The notes beneath the pieces were generated by a model, which was given only the letters and a program-made list of their open reading frames with translations, did not search any database and was not told the origin of the DNA. Shown here in pieces: positions 1-10,524 of a stretch of 64,000 nt of DNA. Made by a program: the position numbers and the translations under genes. Position 1 is the stretch's first letter. Each line of letters starts with the position of its first letter. The stretch comes from Haliclona indistincta (Eukaryota; Porifera; Demospongiae; Haplosclerida; Chalinidae). The stretch lies in the NCBI GenBank assembly GCA_964017065.1, contig OZ024783.1:11788313-11852312 (forward strand), read 5' to 3'.

Positions 1-48
1 AGTTCAGCAATGGGTAGGAAGTGAACGATAATGAAATACTGACACTAT

Positions 49-83
49 GAAGCACATAAGGTGCAGATGCCTCGGTGGAATGA
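49..83 (-). repeat. End fragment of the ATGCCTCGGT interspersed repeat
   Basis: The stretch reads gaagcac...ggtgcagATGCCTCGGTGGAAT. It is the reverse complement of the right end of the 536-bp repeats at 47816-48351 and 52292-52827. Only this terminal piece is recognised; the rest of 1-240 shows no gene. Confidence 0.5.
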
Positions 84-248
84 CACTATATCCACAAACA
101 CAACTATCCACCATTCCACAAACACAGCAACTATGTACAGGGGACTATGTACAGGGGAGGCCTAGCTTCACAGCTGCAAGAATACTGTCACTGATCAGCG
201 TTAGACTACTTTGCAAGTGATCAGTGATTGATACATAGCTCGCGGGGG

Positions 249-304
249 ACGTCATGCGGACGAATAGTGCGACACCACGTGGTGTCGCACCACGTGGTGT
301 CGTG
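249..304 (+). promoter_or_regulatory. Tandem CACGTG palindromes upstream of BUD13
   Basis: A perfect 20-bp palindrome, GCGACACCACGTGGTGTCGC (269-288), is followed at once by a second 12-bp palindrome, CACCACGTGGTG (288-299). Each is centred on CACGTG, the E-box core bound by bHLH-ZIP factors in animals. A GACGTCA half-palindrome resembling an ATF/CREB site lies just upstream (249-255). The pair ends about 40 bp before the BUD13 start codon, which fits a core promoter or 5' leader position. Sequence and placement are seen directly; factor binding is inference. Confidence 0.5.
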
Positions 305-341
305 GATAAAACGTATTATCGTCAGTATTATTACAAATGCC

Positions 342-2563
342 ATGTCTGCCGACTACTTGAAGAAGTACCTGTCCAAAGAAGAGAGAACCGATGGAAAGAG
401 TAAGAAAGGGAAGAAGAAGAAAGTTAAGAAACGCTCTAACTTAGTTATTTTGGACGACGACGTTGATTGGAAGGAGCTCGTGCCTCAACCAGGAGAAATT
501 TCAGATGACCAACCAGAAGAACACCCAGGTAAGAAGCCCGCGTAAGTGCATGCATTACGTGATTTCACTCTTTTGCTTTATCTAGAGTATGCACCCTCTG
601 TGGCTGGCGCCAGAGAAGAGACACGAGAAGAAGAGAGAAAGATGAAATGGAAGACAGCGTTTCAGGAAGATTGTTTCTCACCAGCCCCTTCTGATATTAG
701 TCTTCCTCGTAGACAGAAGCGGCAACGACATGACTCGCCTGATCTACAACCAATATTTAGTCCACCGCGTAGACAGCAGAAAAGACACGATTCACCTGAA
801 GTAGGAGACCTTGGCCCTCCTCGTAGACAGCGCAAGAGGCATGACTCACCAGAAACTCAATCTCCAGACCTCAGCCCACCTCGACGTACAAGACACGATT
901 CACCCGATCTTTCACCACCAAGACAGTCCAGCACTCTTCACTCAAATGGTGCATCTCCTGACCTTAGTCCTCCTCGCAGACAAAGACATGATTCCTCAGG
1001 TTCAGATCTTAGCCCTCCAAGAAGAGGCTCAAAGAAGCCAAACCGAGATCTCAGCCCCCCTAGGAGAAAAAAGCGACCAGACAGTGTGAGACAGCGGACC
1101 AGCTCACCAGAAATTTTGGAGGCACGGAGAGAAAGAGAAAAGTTCTTTAAAGAAATGGACTCAGAAATTTCAGGCAGAAACGCAGAGACTGTATATCGGA
1201 AAGATGGAGTGAAGCTAGACCCGAGATTGGAGAGAATACGGAAGAGAAAAGAGGAGATGAAGAAAATGGAGGAAGACGAGCGGTTCATGCAGTGGGGAAG
1301 AGGGTGAGCTAATAATTATGTAGATTCGGTGTAGACTTATAGAAAGCTTATCCGACTCTCAAACCATGCTTCAGTTCAGGGCCTGCATCTTCTGTAAATC
1401 TGTGTTTTTACTACATGTACCCACTGATCATTGGTGTATGATCAAGTACTCTAAGTACACTGCCTATTGTAGTTAGAACAGTCCAGAAGCCTTGCTATAT
1501 TAACAGATCCCAATTTGATGTGTACTAGCTGGTGTGTGGTTCATGGTTTTAATTGTGGTTCACATTTAATTTTTGTCGCAAAGATGGTTAACAATACACA
1601 GTATTCTGTTTGCAATTTTGCTATCAGTGCTGACATAATCTAATTGACAGATTTTTGATTACTCTTGTTATAGAATGGCTCAGGTCAAGTCAGCTCAAGA
1701 GAAATTAAAAGATGATAAATACGAGATGACTAAACCACTCGCTCGGTCACGAGAAGATCAAGATTTGGAAAGATTATTGAAGGAGAGAGATAGAGATGGT
1801 GATCCCATGCTAGCCTTCATCAAGAAGAAAAAGAAGAGACAACTGGAGCTATCAGGAAAGAAAGGTGACCATCATAACATTTATTAATTTTTCGGTTTCA
1901 TGAACTGTACTGGCTAACACATGTATCAGGAGCACATAATGGGAAGGAGCGTTCGACTCTGTATCTGCCCTTAGTAATCAAAAACTAAAGACCACTGCTG
2001 CGCGCTTGATAACTTGAGCCATTCTTTGTGTGCTGTGGCTAGCTATTTCCTATATTTGCATTCGAACTAAGACAAGTAGGAAGTTAAGGTCTCATGTGCT
2101 CCTGAGTGTATGTGTGCATACGATTAGGAGGTGTTTAAGTGGCTCGGCACAACACTCATCGAAATAATATCTAACCTGCATTCATGATTGTCAGTAACCT
2201 CGTGTGTTAGTCGAGTTGATTTTGACTGATTGTCAGTAAGCTCGTGTTAGTTGAGACAAGGGCTCTTTGTGTGCTGATATAGCAATTACAGGACAAATTA
2301 ATTAATTTTGGTTATGGGATAGATAACCAACACAAGATTGTATACATCATGAATCATGTAAATGAATTTCTTATGTTTATCTACATACAGAGAAACCCGT
2401 GTATACTGGGAAATTCCCTGAGAACAGATTCGGAATTCGTCCTGGTTATCGATGGGATGGAGTAGACAGATCCAATGGATTTGAAAAAGCACTCTTGCTG
2501 AGACAAGCAGAGAAGGTGGCTATCAAGGAAGTAGCTTGGAAGTGGAGTACTGAAGACATGTAG
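342..2563 (+). CDS. BUD13: BUD13 homologue, pre-mRNA retention and splicing (RES) complex subunit; 4 exons
   Basis: Exons are 342-528, 586-1303, 1674-1864 and 2391-2563. All junctions are GT-AG and the joined frame stays open for 422 residues. The start [10 protein letters not shown] is the conserved BUD13 N-terminus; the frame is open further upstream, but that part is not conserved. Residues about 80-210 carry repeated [14 protein letters not shown] motifs, as in animal BUD13. After these come the conserved KPLAR and GDPM blocks, and the C-terminus holds the family signature [15 protein letters not shown] and ends WSTEDM. BUD13 is a nuclear subunit of the RES complex (with SNIP1/Pml1 and RBMX2/Snu17) that joins the spliceosome at the B stage. 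The first intron is only 57 bp. No defect was seen. Downstream lies duplicated and transposon DNA rather than a co-regulated gene. Confidence 0.95.
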
Positions 2564-3076
2564 TCAGAATTATACTATTGTTACTATTACTATCATCACT
2601 GCAAATGTTACTATTGTTACTACAAATTATTATGATACATTTTACTTATAGCATAGCTACGAGTGTTTGACCAATCAGACACTCGTAGCTATGACACATG
2701 GGTTTTCGTATGACCTGGGTACAACTTATTGTGTTATTAATGGAATCCATGATTGATAATACATACATAATTACTGCTGTGAAACAAAGTCAGAGTACAA
2801 CACAGAAAGCATGTGAATGATGACTGTGGAGATTTGCTGATTTGTTTTAGATACAGAGAAACTAAAGCTAGAAGGCTGCTGTTGCTGATGGTAGGGGGGT
2901 GCAGAGTAGGTAGATAGTGCTGTAACAGAGCTGGATAGTGTCGAAGAGGCAGTGAGGGAGGAGCTGGTTAGTTGTGATGGAAATACTGGAACAGTTAGTA
3001 GATGAGAGAGTGGACAGGAGTTAGTGGTGAAGAGGCTTTGTGGAAAAAGCTGGTGGGTGGTGCTAAGACTGAAGTT
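2564..3076. other. Intergenic, no gene recognised
   Basis: This is the BUD13 3' flank. It holds the hairpin at 2653-2692 and, from about 2850, a G-rich stretch of short degenerate repeats (ggtag/gagctgg-like). No coding potential was recognised. Confidence 0.5.
2653..2692. repeat. Near-perfect 40-bp palindrome
   Basis: Arms ATAGCTACGAGTGT and ACACTCGTAGCTAT are exact reverse complements (14 bp). The 12-nt centre continues the symmetry (TGA-CCAA-TCA) with one mismatched pair. It lies about 90 bp after the BUD13 stop, so it is either a transcript hairpin or a remnant of a very small foldback element. Confidence 0.7.
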
Positions 3077-3130
3077 TGCCTACACAAAATACAAAACCAT
3101 AGTCAAATTTTATAACTCAGTTTTGAACTA

Positions 3131-3307
3131 CAGTGGAACCTAGATTATCCAAACCCAGTTTATCCAAGCGCTCATTTATCTGAACAGAACATGCGGTTAG
3201 CACTGTTCACTATCAAAATCATCACGTATTTTTTCATTGTCCAAACCTGGTCCAAACAAATTTGTTTTAGCATGACGACAGCTGTTCGGATAACTGAGGT
3301 TGCACTG
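3131..3307. mobile_element. pogo/Tc1-type MITE (177 bp)
   Basis: The ends CAGTGGAACCTAGATTATCC and GGATAACTGAGGTTGCACTG are imperfect inverted repeats of the form CAGTG-AACCTCGATTATCC. They match the elements at 35348-35543 and 61091-61504. The left flank is TA; the right flank is CA, a decayed TA target. No coding sequence is present. It occupies the same place relative to the neighbouring exon as the copy at 35348, so it was inserted before that region was duplicated. Confidence 0.8.
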
Positions 3308-3797
3308 CAATGTTGTCAATTTAGATTTTTTACCTGTAAAATTCTCAGTGATTGATCAAGTACTGATTTGATGTCAGTGTTGTAGTCAGCTATCGGAAGT
3401 GGAACACGACTAAAATGAGCCTGTAACAGCAAATGAGCTTTAGTATGTGAACTGTCATAGGTCTGAGGGTCCACTGATATTGGCACTTGCTCTGCTAAAC
3501 CACTGTGAGAAAGAACCAATAGTACAATGCACACAGTGCATGCTTGTATCATGGCAGTATACAGTTGAATGTGTGCTACAGCATTAGAATCATAAGCAAA
3601 TACTGTAGAATAATACATGTAGAAGGTTTGCAAACAGTTAAACTGTTTCTTAGTGCACACCAACTAGAACAACTACCAACTTTTAACACAGGTAAATTTC
3701 TCAGCATGGATGTGAAATGCACAATTTACAAAATGTACCTGTTGAGGATGTCTTCATTATGTGTCTAACAGGTAGTTCAGCATACTCCTACAGTCAT
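3308..3797 (-). pseudogene. Duplicated ASCC3 exon pair, frameshifted
   Basis: Positions 3334-3502 on the minus strand match the 169-bp ASCC3 exon at 35567-35735 at the same length, with splice sites kept and an intact 56-codon frame. The upstream exon copy (about 3720-3775) matches 36221-36276, but two extra bases break the frame after ELPVRH. The intronic DNA between and around them also matches. The copy lacks the ATGCCTCGGT repeat found in the source intron. No other ASCC3 exons are nearby, so this is a dead fragment from DNA-level duplication and not a retrocopy. Confidence 0.85.
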
Positions 3798-4143
3798 GGA
3801 ACCTACTCATCTGCATGAATGATCCTTTTCTGCTGGACCGGTAGAGTCAGGAAGCTCAGGTCGTGTCGGTCCATGTAACATTCAATCAGGCATTAGTGCT
3901 CCCTCGTATGTAGGCAATGACTATTACTGTGAGTCCGGAACACTAGTCAATCCTGAAAATATTTGGTACACCAGTGACCCTAGTGGGATGGCATACCTTG
4001 CTGTAATTGCAGGACTGCCCTGGTTCCACAAGACCTTATCAACCTCTACCACTGCCACTATCACTACAAGTGTCTGTCTAGATGAAGCTACAAACAATGA
4101 GAATATCGGGATTGATCACCTTGAGCTCTACATACAGTGACAC
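3798..4143 (+). pseudogene. 3' fragment of a secreted fibrinogen-like family gene
   Basis: The fragment matches the last third of the gene at 44867-45844, from the segment encoding FSAGPVELGSSG to the stop, and about 120 bp of its 3' flank. The section for the conserved DPLWDG...CGGEEGPCC motif is deleted (near 3985-4005) and the first two thirds are absent. The junction at about 3798 joins it directly to ASCC3-derived DNA, which in the source locus lies ~9 kb away. Confidence 0.85.
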
Positions 4144-4299
4144 TTATTAATAATCAGTATTGTAGTTTGTTTCAGTTTTACATGCATGTCATATCTTTGT
4201 TTACTAACAAGACTCTAAGTCTTAATGTGTTAGACAAACGAGTGACAAGACTAGATTCTAACAAAAGATTCTGCAGAGACTCTAGTAACAGTGTAGGAT

Positions 4300-4536
4300 G
4301 ACACTCAATACTGATAGAAACATTTGGTAATGCCTACTCACAGGTGTGCGGCAAAGTACGAGGATACTCTTATGGAGCAGTTGATGGCTTTGCTCATAGA
4401 GATCATCCACTGTTGAAGCTGACGAAATTTACGTTGATGGAGTTACCATAACATATGGCTCTACTCCAGCTCTTCATATATGGACTTATGCAGCTGGACT
4501 TGAAGAAGGAACATATCATCCAGAGAACTGTCCTTG
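4300..4536 (+). pseudogene. Central fragment of a secreted fibrinogen-like gene, cut by a CACTA transposon
   Basis: The sequence matches 54120-54360 of the intact gene at 53683 (segment IPIETFGNAYSQVCGKVRGY onward). It contains small insertions and substitutions that break the frame, so it was probably already dead when interrupted. It stops exactly at the left end of the CACTA element (position 4537) and resumes at 11066. Confidence 0.85.
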
Positions 4537-4710
4537 CACTACTGTGTGAAATATGTGAAAAACATTTGAAATTTCTATGAAATATAATGTGAGAACCATC
4601 TAATTACCATGTAAGTTAAATATTTGATTACCATGTGAGATATAACTGAATACTGGATGAGTTGTATGTGAAAATCATTTAATATCAACGTGTCAACCAC
4701 TAGTAAACAG

Positions 4711-5096
4711 TAGGGATGCGGCTAATATGCGGGCACTGCTTCCGGCATAATAGGTAATTTTTTTCCGAGCATTATTCGAAGCATAATTGGTAAAAAATGT
4801 AATATAATTGGTAGGTGTGGTCGTTACACCCACCATATTTGAATGCGCGTTCGAGTTCAACAGCAACACAAGAACAAGCAAGCACATATTGCATTCGAAA
4901 ATGCGTTGTCATCTTGTCGACAGTAAGCTAGCAGCTGTGAGCTGCCTTAGACTGCCTATCAATCGTTCAATCGTTTGTTTCAATGATCACGTGAGGCTTA
5001 AATAAGTAGCATAATTGTGAGCATAATCGGTGAAAATTTTGAGCAGTGCGGCATAGAATAACGGGTAAATTTTTGAGCATAATAGCCTCATCCCTA
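4711..5096. mobile_element. hAT-type MITE nested in the CACTA element (386 bp)
   Basis: The ends TAGGGATGCGGCTAATATGC and GCATAATAGCCTCATCCCTA are inverted repeats. Both flanks carry the same 8 bp, GTAAACAG (4703-4710 and 5097-5104), the target size of hAT elements. There is no transposase, so it is a non-autonomous passenger that arrived after the CACTA element formed. Confidence 0.88.
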
Positions 5097-5243
5097 GTAA
5101 ACAGCTCTGAATTGTATCTGAGTTTCATATGAAAAACATTTACTAATTGATTGAAAATACAATTTTTTTATCAATAGTACGATCAAATACAGTTGTAGTC
5201 AATGAGATGGACCCACATACTAAATTACTACAAGTATAGCTGT

Positions 5244-6787
5244 CTATAAATATTTCTTGTTCGGAACTGGTCTCCTTTTCCTGGGCCGCAGCTTAGTTGC
5301 CTTCCATAAGAAGATATCATTTTCCTGAGGACCGGAGTATAATGTTAACACAAAATATAACTAGCTGAAGCTTACTTCAAGTTCTCCAATTATATTTTTT
5401 CCTTTGCAAGGCATTGGCAGCTCTACATCCTTCATGTCATCATTGACAAGCCGACAGAACTGTACATTAACGTACACATCTAAGCAAAATCTGATGGTAA
5501 CATTAATTCTCCCGAGCAATTAAAGCTTACCATCGTTCTTGTACAGGTACCTTCCCGTGCCAACATCTGTCTTCTTGTCTGTTATGATTACTTCACATCT
5601 GGAATTAGGAAGAAACCGTGAGTATAATGATCGGCAGTGCGTTACGGCTATTATACTTATAATGGTGATTTGCATGTATTATAATTGTTTGAACATACCC
5701 AGGGGTAAACTCTTCTGGATCATGATCTCTAGATCTACTTCCTCCTGCTCCTACTGTAGTCTTGATAGGCTTCTTCAATACAGTCAAATTAATTATAAGC
5801 CTGAAGTTAAGATTTTAAGTGTAAAATTTACACACCTTCCTTTTTTCCTTCCTTGTAGGGACTGCTTGCTTCCTTGCAGCTTCTTCCTACAAAACATTAT
5901 CAAGCAAGCGTGCACGCATGAATAAATCTTGTTCTTTAATTCTGACCTCATCGTCACTAGTATCAAGATCAACATCATCGTCATCATCGTCATCATCGTC
6001 GTCATCATCATTCTCTTTACCATAGATCTGATGTTGAGCAACTAACTTACTAATTTTCATGCATACCTTCCATCTTCCTCCTTCTGTTTTTCTTGGACAT
6101 GTGCACCTGTGAGATAGATGATTACCTATAATCATTAGCAATACATTATGAAAATTTAACCTCATCATCAGTCTGAGCATCATGCTTTTTTTTCTATTGG
6201 CAGGCAAATTAATCATGTCAAACAACATTAGAATTGTACATACCTTTCCTCCCTTTCTCTTCTTATTTTTCTTTGATTTTTTATTTTTACCATTGCAATC
6301 ACTGGTTTCTCCCTGCAGTAAAATTATAATTACCCATAAAGAATGCATTGTGGTTTTGCATGGCGTTAGTATTAGGTCATCATCAGGGGAATCTCAATGG
6401 TAAAAGAGATAAGAGACTCATGAACAGTACAGTATAGTCTTTGAATGAAAGTGAACCATAATAATTATACCTTGTCTCCATTGCGCCGATTCTTGTAACT
6501 TTTAGCCTGAATAAGAGAATTGCTAAGAACTCTTTCAACCTCTCTCTCCCATCCAGCGAGCTCTGGACACTTATTGACAACCTATTCTTGACGTAATTAA
6601 TGCATTAAGATATTAACACACACCAATTACCTCTTTATGAATATGTGCCAGCTCCCCAGGAGTAAGCTCTTTAAGGGTCTTCTGTCCCCAAGCCCTGCAC
6701 TGTTGTGATGCTCTCCGAAGGGCATGCTGACATAATAGAAAATTAATGAATCATAAATACAGTAGCTGTGCTATTAGAAGCACTGCA

Positions 6788-6821
<34 letters not shown>

Positions 6822-7155
6822 CTGCACAAACCCGAAACTTGGACTTGGCTGGCGTGTAGTTCTTAGCTGTGCCGAGGTATTCTTCAGGCCTGTATGTAGT
6901 CCGCTGCTGACAAGACGCGACTACTGCAGCGGCGGCAGGTGGTCCAGAGCTAGATGCATATGATGGTCCATCATGATGATCATCGGGGGTACCGGTACTG
7001 ACAGCATGCCCAGCGCTAGCTGGCGGGTCGAAGGCAGCTCGGTTACTAGAATCATCACGATCATCATGACGGGCCTGGGGAACCGCTGCCGGTTGAGTCG
7101 TAGCAGCAGCGATCAATTCAAGCAACTTTTCCATCGAGACATGTACAGCGGACAT
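5244..7155 (-). CDS. Unknown second protein of the CACTA transposon, 11 exons, ~361 residues
   Basis: Exons (minus strand): 7155-6832, 6726-6631, 6581-6471, 6312-6244, 6106-6067, 6014-5947, 5886-5836, 5772-5699, 5598-5531, 5479-5376, 5324-5244. Introns are about 40-155 bp and the joined frame is open to a TAG stop. I do not recognise the family. The N-terminus is Ala/Ser/Pro-rich. Residues ~109-180 look helical and charged (HALRRASQQCRAWGQKTLKE onward). A lysine-rich segment, probably a nuclear localisation signal, and an Asp run follow. The last third is compact (TGRYLYKND, NVQFCRLVND). It starts 221 bp from the divergent transposase. Plant CACTA elements pair the transposase with a second DNA-binding protein that binds subterminal repeats; a similar role here is inference. 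The acceptors at 6014 (AAAG) and 5772 (GAAG) are the least certain. Confidence 0.7.
6788..6820. repeat. (CA)n microsatellite
   Basis: About 16 CA units lie in the first intron of the transposon's minus-strand gene, just past the donor site at 6831. Confidence 0.9.
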
Positions 7156-7376
7156 GTTGTCAGAGAAAAACGTGGAAAACAGTGAAAAAGTGTGAAAAAA
7201 ACGCCTTGTGTAATTACAAAATGCGGTTCACACATGATTCATCTAGATCTGACTGCATGCACAGCACACTGGTAGATTCTATTGCGTGACGATCATCTGC
7301 ATGCCCTCTCAGTTGTCGTAGGGACGATCATTATACCGACCATTGCAGTTCACTCAGTAGACTATAAACCGGCAGA
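7156..7376. promoter_or_regulatory. Bidirectional promoter interval of the CACTA element
   Basis: These 221 bp separate the start codons of the two divergent transposon genes, so both promoters must lie here or inside the first exons. No clear TATA box was picked out. The assignment rests on gene arrangement alone. Confidence 0.5.
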
Positions 7377-10300
7377 ATGTCTAGTTCAGTAGACCATAGT
7401 CCAGAACCAGCGGATCATGACACACCTGTTGAAAAGTCGCTGGGAAAAAGATGCCGCTTGCCATCTCCTGTCAAGATTCAAGAGGTATAATAAGCGCGCA
7501 CCGAGACGGCGGTGATCGACACATGCATGCATGCAATAATTCTACATGCTGCTCGTTGTTATATGTATTGCTCATTTTTCTTTAGCCAATTATACCAAGC
7601 GACTTTGCTGGTACCATGGATATTGACACTGAAGTTCACAGCATTGAAATCCCAGAAGTGTTTTCAAGTGATACCAAAACTAGCTCCCAGCCCAAAAGAC
7701 GACGCCAGTATGCGCATCCAGTGGAGATTGATGAGGTATAATTGCAAATTAGGTGTTGTGCATGCATGCTCTGTTATTATTGCACAAGATAATTATTATG
7801 ATTATTATTATTTATACACTATGCTTGCAGGTCACCGTTGAAGAGCCATTTTTGGATTCAAGTAGTGACACCAGCGAATCTGACATAGCCTCGTCATCTG
7901 ATTCTACTTCTAATTCTTCGACTGGCATGTCTTCCTCTTCTTCGTTTTCTTCAGTATCCTCTGAAGATATCTGTGATGATGACTTATTTGAGCCATTCTT
8001 TGATGATGCAGGAATCACCATAGAAGACAACCACAGCTCTCCTCCTTTGTTTCCAGGTAGTTCACTGAACACGATAGCTGCACTGGCTGTCCTGTTTTCT
8101 TGGTTTTCAAGCTTTCCTGGAATCAGTAAGCAAGCATTTAGTCAGCTGCTCTATATCCTCCACCATTTCATCCTCCCATCTGGAAACCTTCTACCAGCTA
8201 GTTATGCTGCAGCCCACTCTATTATACAGCCATCTCTAGTACCAGTCCAAGAATTTCATTGCTGTCCCAACGACTGCATATTGTATCGAGGAGATTATGC
8301 AGATGCGACCTGCTGTCCTGAGTGCAATGAAGAAAGGTATGTGGATAAAAAAGTCCCAAAGAAGAGATTCAAATACCTTCCTCTCTTACCACGCATTGCC
8401 CGTTTTTTCAAGAGCGAGAAAATTTCCCAGCTTCTTCAATCACATAATTCAGACTCTGAACCATCCACAATTCTTTCCATGTCTGAGTTTGATGTTGTAC
8501 ATGACATACATCAAACCCAGACATGGAAAGAATGGTACGATCAATGTGGCATATTTCACGGTGATACTCGAGGACTAGCTCTGTCACTCTGCATGGATGG
8601 CACCAACCCCTATTCTAAGGAAAAAAACAGTTACAGCATGTGGCCGATGTTCATCACAATTCTAAATCTCCCATCTGTTCTGCGGCGCTCAGCTGAATTC
8701 CTACAGTTAGTTGGTGTAATTCCAGGGAAAAAGGAACCCAAAAACACTGACGCTTACCTGCAAGTCCTTATCGATGAACTACAAAATATTAATGGTACCT
8801 CTATATATGATGCCCACCAAAAGTCTTCTTTCACTTTACAAGCACACTTGCTACTACATACAATGGACTATCCTGGGCAAAGTAAAGTTTTCCACTGTTA
8901 TGGTGAGCAGGATTAATTTAGTATACAAACATGAAGTTAGGTTACAGATCATGCATGTAGCAAATGAATTAACTTGCTTTTGTATGCAGGTGCAGGAGCT
9001 TACTCTGGATGCGGTTATTGCAGGATCAAAGGAACACACAGCAAGGCATTGACAAAAATGGTCTATCTCGATCATCGCAGGTTCTTGCCAAATGATGACC
9101 CTCTGAGAAAATTGAAAGCAGGCTTTCCGTCTGGCAAGAAGCAGTTAAAAGCTCCTCCTCCATATAAAGATATGTCATTTATAGATGGTGCAAGTAGTCG
9201 GCTAACAGATACATCTATGTCAAAAAAGACTGTTCTGCGTAACACTGGCTTCAAAGGTGAATATACACTCCGAAAACTAAACCATCACGATAAGTTTTTA
9301 AACACTCCTGTTGAGCCTATGCACTTGATAAAAAACTTAGTAGAGCATATTGTGCGGCTAATTTCAGGGGCAGAGGACTCTTTTAAAGTCCGGAATGAGG
9401 AGAAAGCTAGAGGTCGATTTACTTCAGCTTGGGTAACAAGCAAAGTAAAGAGCTCAAGATTACCATCAGCTCCCTTCAGACTGACTCCTCAGCAAGCAAC
9501 ATTAGCTGATACTCGATTAATGAGCATACAAGTGCCCAAAGGGTTTGGCTTAAAACCAAAACAACTTTTTACCGGTAAATTCACTGGTATGAAGTCTCAC
9601 TCTTGGAAGCAGTTAGTTGCTACAAATATCTTAAAGTACTGCATCAGGGGCACGTTGGGACAGCAACAAAGGCGAACTTTATTTTTTTTCTGTGATGTTC
9701 TTGCTCAGCTCTGTGCTGATTCAGTTAATATGTCTCTTCTTGAACAGTTAGAGTACGACGTCCATCATTCTCTTTCACTGATAGAACGTGACTTTCCTGT
9801 ATCGCTAAATGTTATTGTGTTCCATCTTCTACATCACCTACCCTTCTACTTAAGAAGGTTTGGTCCAGCTAGAGTCTTTTGGATGTACCCGTATGAACGA
9901 ATGAACTCTTGGGTAATCAGGCGTGTACACAACAGACGCTATCCGGAAGCAACAGTTGTTGAAACATATCGTATTTTTGAGTGGGCAAGTTTTCTTCAAA
10001 GGTCATGTGAACTACCCAGTGATGCAATTACTACTCCTGAAACTGATTGTGAAAGTGCAGGTGATAGAATGATATCATCGCCTTCTCTTCTTAGTACTGT
10101 TGAGTTTGCTAACCTACAAAGTTTATATACTACAAATTCGCTTCGTTCTGAACTAAAAAGAGAGGTCAAAAAGATGTCTAACTACACATATACAGATGCT
10201 CACAGTAGAACTGTCACACTCACAAGTGCTAGTAGTGATACAAGATACACTGTGTCTTCATATGTGTTCATAAAACTTGAACAAACTCGAATTGTTGGAA

Positions 10301-10524
10301 GAATTAGCTTTTTCTTCCAACATTCACTTTCCGATGATGTCTATGCATATGTCCATTGGTTCAGTAATCCAAAAAAAGAACCAGAGAGTGAACTTTTCTA
10401 TATATATCTTCATTCTTTCTCCTCTGTAAATCCTGTTACTTTAGTTTCTACTTTATCTCACCCTATTGTTACTGCAACAGATATAGATGATTCAAATAGA
10501 TTATGGATACTTAGTTTGTTTTGA
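7377..10524 (+). CDS. CACTA transposase (Transposase_21/tnp2 type), 4 exons, 954 residues
   Basis: Exons are 7377-7484, 7586-7735, 7831-8902 and 8990-10524; the joined frame is open throughout. The N-terminal ~150 residues are acidic and serine-rich. A Cys motif, CCPNDCILY...CCPECNEE, follows near residues 225-250. The catalytic core follows the tnp2 pattern: SLCMDGTNPYS (first Asp), then HTMDYPGQSK (second Asp), then CGYCRIKGTH, then TPVEPMHLIKN, where families usually have LDVMH. Here an Glu stands in for that acidic residue, assuming the alignment is right. Near 9830-9970 the HHLPFYLRRFGP...MYPYERMNSW block matches the DUF4218 domain usually fused to plant and animal CACTA transposases. 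The protein would cut and reinsert the element at CACTA ends. No stop or frameshift was seen. Confidence 0.92.

Noticed and set aside
228..341. 38-codon N-terminal extension of BUD13
   Set aside because: It lies across the CACGTG palindromes, has no family similarity, and the conserved protein starts [10 protein letters not shown] at 342.
4808..5005. Short frames inside the left part of the CACTA element
   Set aside because: They lie wholly within the non-coding hAT MITE.
7753..7830. Upstream extension of the transposase third exon
   Set aside because: It is intronic; a good acceptor (TTGCAG) precedes 7831 and two upstream exons join in frame.
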